Shown here one piece after another: positions 59,398 to 64,000 of a stretch of 64,000 bases of DNA. The translations under genes were made by a program, and so were the position numbers. Position 1 is the first letter of the stretch. Each line of letters begins with the position of its first letter. The DNA lies in contig NC_010581.1 in assembly GCF_000019845.1 (NCBI RefSeq), forward strand, positions 1,307,501 to 1,371,500, in the 5' to 3' direction. The notes under the pieces are model-generated. The model was not told the DNA's origin. It made no database searches and saw only the letters and a program-made list of their open reading frames with translations. The stretch comes from Beijerinckia indica subsp. indica ATCC 9039 (GTDB lineage: Bacteria; Pseudomonadota; Alphaproteobacteria; Rhizobiales; Beijerinckiaceae).

Positions 59398-60011
59398 GCG
59401 GCAACGCCATCGGTGGCTGTGAGTGATAGGGTGCGGCCAGGCAAATCGAGAGGCGCGTGAGTCGCCGCGATGATTGAGCCACCCTTCTCTATATGCTTGC
59501 GCATGAGCGTGAACAAAACATCCTGCGAGGCTTGATCGAGCGCTGTCGTCGGCTCGTCGAGAAGCCAAAGAGGACGGGCCGCGACAAGAAGCCGCGCGAG
59601 GGAAAGGCGCCGTCTTTGTCCTGCTGAAAGATAGGCTGAAGGAAGATCGCCCAGATGTTCAATGCCGAGTTCGCCGAGCGCCGCGCGCGGGGAGAGCGGG
59701 GGTGCATCCGTCCTCAGCATGGCGGCCCAGAAGGTGAGATTTTCAATTGGAGTCAGCGTGCCTTTGAAAGCGTCGGCATGGCCGATGTAATGCAGTCGCT
59801 CGGCCAGTTCTTCCTCTGTTTGCGGGCTCGCGATCAGACGTCCGCGGGTCATCGGAACAAGCCCCGCGAGCGTGCGTAAAAGGGTCGATTTACCAGCGCC
59901 GTTTTGTCCCGTCACGATGAGGCTCTCACCGGATTCGAGTGTAAAGGAAAGATCGTGTAGGACGACGCGGCCGCCGCGTTCGACGCAAAGATCACGAGCC
60001 TCGAGGCGCAT
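59394..60011 (-). CDS. ccmA: Haem exporter ATP-binding protein CcmA
   Basis: This 205-aa ABC ATPase powers release of holo-CcmE during cytochrome c maturation. It has Walker A GQNGAGKST, the signature LSAGQRRRLSLARLL and Walker B LWLLDEPTTALD, with the switch His in ATHAPLDL. Length fits CcmA. It is the first gene of the ccmAB pair. Upstream is repeat A4 and then the divergent acnA, the arrangement usual in Rhizobiales. Confidence 0.95.
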   Translation of the reverse strand: MRLEARDLCVERGGRVVLHDLSFTLESGESLIVTGQNGAGKSTLLRTLAGLVPMTRGRLIASPQTEEELAERLHYIGHADAFKGTLTPIENLTFWAAMLRTDAPPLSPRAALGELGIEHLGDLPSAYLSAGQRRRLSLARLLVAARPLWLLDEPTTALDQASQDVLFTLMRKHIEKGGSIIAATHAPLDLPGRTLSLTATDGVAA

Positions 60012-60026
60012 GTTTGTCAGTCCACA

Positions 60027-60141
60027 TTATTTCAATAGTCATGAGAAATGATTGTTGGAGCTCTTGAATTTTCGCTCGTTTTTGAAAAAACGAAATTTCA
60101 AGAAAGGAACCAAAAATCGCTCTTCGCGCTCATTGATATTA
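60027..60141 (+). repeat. Family A dispersed stem-loop repeat, copy A4 (diverged)
   Basis: The most diverged full-length copy. Hairpin 1 (CAATAGTCAT with ATGATTGTTG) pairs throughout if G-U is allowed. Hairpin 2 is CTTGAATTTTCG with CGAAATTTCAAG, and hairpin 3 is weak (CCAAAAATCGC with GCGCTCATTGA). It lies in the divergent ccmA-acnA spacer, 109 bases before the acnA start. Confidence 0.75.
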
Positions 60142-60249
60142 GCCAAAGGGAAGAGCAGTGTGTGGATATCATCCTATGGCTCTTCATCTAAAATATAATT
60201 ATAAGCCCTGAAATCCTCCCTCCTCGACCAGTGTTCCGGGATATTGCCG

Positions 60250-62979
60250 ATGGCCTCGCTCGATAGTTTCAAAAGCCGTAAAAAACTCACCGTCGGGTCA
60301 AAGACCTATCATTATTTTTCGTTGAAGACGGCGGAGAAGAATGGTCTCGACGGCATTTCGCAATTGCCATTCTCCATGAAAGTTCTTTTGGAGAATCTTC
60401 TACGCTACGAGGATGGCCGCACCGTCACCAAGGAAGACATTCAGTCCGTCGCTGAATGGCTGGTCAACAAAGGCAAGACCGAACGCGAAATCGCCTTCCG
60501 CCCGACTCGTGTGCTGATGCAGGATTTCACCGGCGTTCCCGCCGTCGTCGATCTTGCCGCTTTGCGCGACGCCATGACCACGCTCGGCGGCAATCCGCAA
60601 AAGATCAATCCGCTCGTGCCCGTCGATCTGGTCATCGACCATTCGGTCATCGTCGATGCCTTTGGTAGCGCCAAGGCTTTCAAGACCAATGTCGATCTTG
60701 AATATAGCCGCAATGGCGAACGTTATCGCTTCCTGAAATGGGGTCAGGAAGCCTTCGATAATTTCCGCGTCGTGCCACCGGGCACCGGTATTTGCCACCA
60801 GGTTAATCTCGAATATCTCGCCCAGACCGTCTGGACGAAGAAAGAGAAAGTGGCCAAGGGGAAGGGCAAGACCGAGACGATCGAAGTCGCTTATCCCGAT
60901 TCGTTGGTCGGCACCGATTCTCACACGACGATGGTCAACGGCCTTTCGGTGCTCGGCTGGGGTGTTGGTGGCATCGAGGCTGAGGCCTGCATGCTCGGCC
61001 AGCCTCTGTCCATGCTGCTGCCGGAAGTCATCGGCTTCAAACTGACCGGCATGCTGCCACTCGGCGTGACCGCCACCGATCTCGTGCTGACCGTGACGCA
61101 GATGCTGCGCAAGAAGGGCGTGGTTGGCAAATTCGTCGAATTCTTCGGCGCCGGCCTGCATCATCTGGCGCTCGCCGACCGTGCGACCATCGCCAATATG
61201 GCGCCGGAATATGGCGCGACCTGCGGTTTCTTCCCCACCGATGAGGAAACCATCAATTATCTGACGACCTCGGCGCGCAAGACGGATCGCATCGCTCTCG
61301 TCGAGGCCTATGCCAAGGCGCAGGGCATGTTCCATACGCGCCAGACGCCCGATCCGATCTTTACCGAAACGCTCGAACTTGATCTTGCGACCGTGGTTCC
61401 CTCCATGGCCGGTCCGAAGCGTCCGGAAGGCCGCATCGATCTGGAAACGGTCGGCGCCGGTTTCAAGACGGCTCTGGAAAAGGAATATAAGAAGACCGAG
61501 AAGCCTGATGAACGCTTCCCCGTCGAGGAGAAGAATTTCGACCTTGGTCATGGTGATGTCGTCATTGCGGCGATCACCTCCTGCACCAATACGTCGAATC
61601 CGCATGTGCTCATCGGCGCTGGCCTGCTTGCCCGTAACGCGATCGAGAAGGGCTTGAGCGTCAAGCCTTGGGTGAAAACGTCGCTGGCGCCCGGCAGTCA
61701 GGTCGTCGCGGAATATCTTGCCGCCTCGGGCCTGCAGAAATATCTCGACAAGCTCGGCTTCAATCTGGTCGGTTTCGGCTGCACGACCTGCATCGGCAAT
61801 TCCGGCCCGCTGCCGGCGGAAATCTCGAAGACGATCAATGATCACGGTATCGTCGCCGCCGCCGTTCTGTCCGGCAACCGCAATTTCGAAGGCCGTGTCA
61901 GCCCCGATGTGCAGGCCAATTATCTCGCTTCGCCGCCCCTCGTTGTCGCGCATGCGCTTGCCGGTACGGTTGAGAAGGATCTCGATGTCGAGCCGTTGAG
62001 CCATGACAAGAAAGGCAATCCCGTCTTCCTGCGCGATATCTGGCCGGATGATGACGAGATCGACGCCTACATCGACAAATTTGTGACCAAGAAAGTCTTC
62101 AAGGCCAAATATGCCGATGTGTTCAATGGCGATAAGAACTGGCAGCGCGTCAAGGCGCCGGCCGGCGAGACCTATCGCTGGGACATTGGCTCGACCTATG
62201 TCCAGAACCCGCCCTATTTCGTCGGCATCAAGAAAGAGCCGGAGCCGGTCAAGCCGATCGAAAATGCGCGTATCCTGGCTTTGTTCGGCGACAAAATCAC
62301 GACCGACCACATTTCCCCGGCGGGCTCGATCAAGCTGACCTCACCGGCCGGCAAATATCTGCAGGAGCACCAGGTCTCCCAAGCGGACTTCAACCAATAT
62401 GGCACACGGCGCGGCAATCATGAGATCATGATGCGCGGCACCTTCGCCAATATCCGCATCAAGAACTACATCCTCCAGAAGGAAGATGGCAGCGTGCCGG
62501 AAGGTGGCCAGACCAAGCACTGGCCGGATGGTGAGGAACTGTCGATCTACGACGCCGCGATGAAATATCAGGCGGAGAATGTGCCGCTCGTCATCTTCGC
62601 GGGTGCCGAATATGGCAACGGCTCCTCGCGCGACTGGGCGGCCAAGGGCACCAAGCTGCTTGGTGTGCGCGCCGTCATCGCCGAATCCTTCGAGCGTATT
62701 CACCGCTCGAACCTCGTCGGCATGGGTGTCCTGCCTTTGACCTTCGAGGACGGTTTGAGCTGGGGTAAGCTCGAGCTCAAGGGCAATGAGGAAATTACCA
62801 TTCCGGGACTTGGCGCCGAGTTGAAGCCCCGTCAGAAAATGGAAGCGCAGATCAAATATGCCGACGGCTCGACCAAGACCGTCCCCTTGCTCTGCCGTAT
62901 CGCCACGCTCGACGAGCTCGAATATTTCAACAACGGCGGTATTCTTCCTTACGTGCTGCGGCAATTGGCTGCCGCCTGA
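60250..62979 (+). CDS. acnA: Aconitate hydratase A
   Basis: This 909-aa aconitase interconverts citrate and isocitrate in the TCA cycle. The [4Fe-4S] cysteines are in TSCTNTSNP and GCTTCIGNSGPLP. Substrate-binding segments include GTDSHTTMVNGLSVLGWGVGG (blocks) and, in the C-terminal swivel domain, GAEYGNGSSRDWAAKG. The ATG at 60250 is chosen; a TTG two codons upstream is possible. It is full length, and a strong terminator follows. A very long minus-strand frame inside it is a composition shadow. Confidence 0.97.
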   Translation: MASLDSFKSRKKLTVGSKTYHYFSLKTAEKNGLDGISQLPFSMKVLLENLLRYEDGRTVTKEDIQSVAEWLVNKGKTEREIAFRPTRVLMQDFTGVPAVVDLAALRDAMTTLGGNPQKINPLVPVDLVIDHSVIVDAFGSAKAFKTNVDLEYSRNGERYRFLKWGQEAFDNFRVVPPGTGICHQVNLEYLAQTVWTKKEKVAKGKGKTETIEVAYPDSLVGTDSHTTMVNGLSVLGWGVGGIEAEACMLGQPLSMLLPEVIGFKLTGMLPLGVTATDLVLTVTQMLRKKGVVGKFVEFFGAGLHHLALADRATIANMAPEYGATCGFFPTDEETINYLTTSARKTDRIALVEAYAKAQGMFHTRQTPDPIFTETLELDLATVVPSMAGPKRPEGRIDLETVGAGFKTALEKEYKKTEKPDERFPVEEKNFDLGHGDVVIAAITSCTNTSNPHVLIGAGLLARNAIEKGLSVKPWVKTSLAPGSQVVAEYLAASGLQKYLDKLGFNLVGFGCTTCIGNSGPLPAEISKTINDHGIVAAAVLSGNRNFEGRVSPDVQANYLASPPLVVAHALAGTVEKDLDVEPLSHDKKGNPVFLRDIWPDDDEIDAYIDKFVTKKVFKAKYADVFNGDKNWQRVKAPAGETYRWDIGSTYVQNPPYFVGIKKEPEPVKPIENARILALFGDKITTDHISPAGSIKLTSPAGKYLQEHQVSQADFNQYGTRRGNHEIMMRGTFANIRIKNYILQKEDGSVPEGGQTKHWPDGEELSIYDAAMKYQAENVPLVIFAGAEYGNGSSRDWAAKGTKLLGVRAVIAESFERIHRSNLVGMGVLPLTFEDGLSWGKLELKGNEEITIPGLGAELKPRQKMEAQIKYADGSTKTVPLLCRIATLDELEYFNNGGILPYVLRQLAAA

Positions 62980-63035
62980 TCTCTTGTATCGCCGGCCGAA
63001 TGTCTTCTTGGCCGGTCATTAGAAAATAGGTTTAA

Positions 63036-63077
63036 AGGAGCGGCCACCTTGACCGAGGTGACCGCTCCTGCCTTTTT
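63036..63077 (+). terminator. Intrinsic terminator after acnA
   Basis: A stem of 13 pairs with one mismatch (AGGAGCGGCCACCT with AGGTGACCGCTCCT) is followed by TGCCTTTTTG. It lies between acnA and leuB and would insulate the two. Confidence 0.85.
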
Positions 63078-63122
63078 GCAGACCTGACATTCCAACGGAT
63101 AGGCCCTCAGGGAAATAACAGC

Positions 63123-64000
63123 ATGGCATATAAGCTTTTCGTTCTGCCGGGTGATGGAATCGGCCCAGAGGTCATGGCCGAGGTCGAAAAGATCGCGAGC
63201 TTTTTCACGCAAGAGGGCAGTGCGGCCTTCGAGATCGAGAAAGGACTCGTCGGTGGCTCCGCCTATGACGCCCATGGCGTGGCGATCAGCGATGCCGACA
63301 TGGCTCGCGCCGATGCGGCTGACGCTGTTCTGTTAGCCGCGGTGGGAGGCCCCAAATGGGATGCGGTGCCTTATGAGGTCCGCCCCGAAGCTGGTCTCTT
63401 GCGTCTGCGCAAGGATCTGAAGCTTTTCGCTAATCTGCGCCCAGCCGTGTGCTATCCAGCGCTCGCCGACGCGTCATCCTTGAAGCGCGAGCTCGTCGAT
63501 GGGCTCGACCTGATGATCGTGCGTGAATTGACGGGTGGTGTCTATTTCGGTGAGCCGAAGCAGATCATCGATCTCGGCAATGGCCAGCAACGCGCGATCG
63601 ATACGCAGGTCTATGAGACCTATGAGATCGAGCGGATCGGCCGCATCGCTTTCGAGCTTGCCCGCAAACGGCGTAAGAAAGTGACCTCGTCCGAAAAGCG
63701 CAATGTCATGAGAACCGGTGTGCTCTGGCATCAGATCATCAACCGTCTGCATGATCAGGAATTTCCCGATGTCACGCTCGAACATCAGCTCGCTGATGCA
63801 CTCGGCATGCAGCTCGTGCGGGCGCCGAAGCAATTCGATGTCATTGTGACGGATAATCTGTTTGGCGACATGTTGTCCGATGTCGCGGCCATGTTGACGG
63901 GGTCGCTCGGCATGCTGCCTTCGGCCTCGCTTGGCGAGGTTGATAGCCAGACCGGCAAGCGCAAGGCTCTTTATGAACCTGTGCATGGTTCGGCGCCCGA
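63123..64000 (+). CDS. leuB: 3-isopropylmalate dehydrogenase (partial, runs off the window)
   Basis: The first 292 or so residues of LeuB, which oxidises 3-isopropylmalate with NAD+ in leucine synthesis. Motifs seen are [37 protein letters not shown], the active-site [12 protein letters not shown] and the substrate segment [27 protein letters not shown] (blocks), with YEPVHGSAP at the cut end. ATG 63123 follows the acnA terminator. The missing part is the C-terminal quarter. Confidence 0.96.
   Translation, partial: MAYKLFVLPGDGIGPEVMAEVEKIASFFTQEGSAAFEIEKGLVGGSAYDAHGVAISDADMARADAADAVLLAAVGGPKWDAVPYEVRPEAGLLRLRKDLKLFANLRPAVCYPALADASSLKRELVDGLDLMIVRELTGGVYFGEPKQIIDLGNGQQRAIDTQVYETYEIERIGRIAFELARKRRKKVTSSEKRNVMRTGVLWHQIINRLHDQEFPDVTLEHQLADALGMQLVRAPKQFDVIVTDNLFGDMLSDVAAMLTGSLGMLPSASLGEVDSQTGKRKALYEPVHGSAP

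Noticed and set aside
60400..62310. A 636-codon open frame on the minus strand inside acnA
   Set aside because: acnA on the plus strand is certain from its motifs. The antisense frame is an effect of G/C-rich third positions and shows no family features.
1..64000. CRISPR arrays, transposases, integrases, restriction or toxin-antitoxin genes
   Set aside because: None was found on reading both strands. The repeats present are two hairpin families at scattered sites, not regularly spaced arrays with spacers.

Overview
The window looks like chromosomal DNA of an alphaproteobacterium of the Hyphomicrobiales (Rhizobiales) type. The signs are a DksA that keeps only one of the four zinc-finger cysteines, ccmA/ccmB placed divergently from acnA, a rhizobial-type pab/comF neighbourhood, and a hydrogenase cluster ordered as I remember it from Rhodobacter capsulatus (hupTUV-hypF-hupSLCDFGHIJK-hypAB-hupR-hypCDE). 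A Beijerinckiaceae-like host is my guess from overall gene content; no rRNA gene is present to confirm it.

Layout. 1-6154: two unknown genes, a molybdopterin-binding-domain protein, gpt, a tRNA-Leu(UAA) split by a 254-nt group I intron, dksA, icd and a metallophosphatase. 6155-17401: a tyrosine autokinase of the Wzc type, a methyltransferase, the overlapping pabB-pabA-pabC genes followed by comF, a succinyl-CoA:3-ketoacid CoA-transferase pair, a small secreted protein and a zinc alcohol dehydrogenase. 17720-39184: an uptake [NiFe]-hydrogenase island with a signalling kinase (hupT), an H2-sensing regulatory hydrogenase (hupUV), structural genes (hupSLC), maturation genes (hupDFGH, a fused hupIJ, hupK, hypABCDEF) and a response regulator (hupR/hoxA). 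The run is interrupted by one opposite-strand gene and a repeat between hypF and hupS. 39256-44106: a secreted phosphoesterase, a TonB-dependent receptor and a secreted beta-propeller, with PhoB-box-like arrays in the divergent promoter region, so probably a phosphate-starvation uptake cassette. 44169-48508: an RND efflux pump and its adaptor. 48809-64000: ordinary metabolic and repair genes (FAH-family enzyme, xseB, flavin monooxygenase, protein tyrosine phosphatase, HD hydrolase, tag, MFS transporter, ccmAB, acnA, partial leuB), plus an orphan AAA+ ATPase and an MscS channel fused to a cyclic-nucleotide-binding-like domain.

Two families of dispersed intergenic repeats run through the window. 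Family A is about 115-120 bp, has three stem-loops, and shows four full copies plus one fragment. Family B is about 100 bp, has two stem-loops with short terminal inverted repeats, and shows four copies. Both carry compensatory base changes in their stems, so the folded form seems to matter. One copy abuts the split tRNA gene, one supplies the 3' end of a gene, and one separates hupT from hupU. No transposase, integrase, rRNA or CRISPR array was seen.
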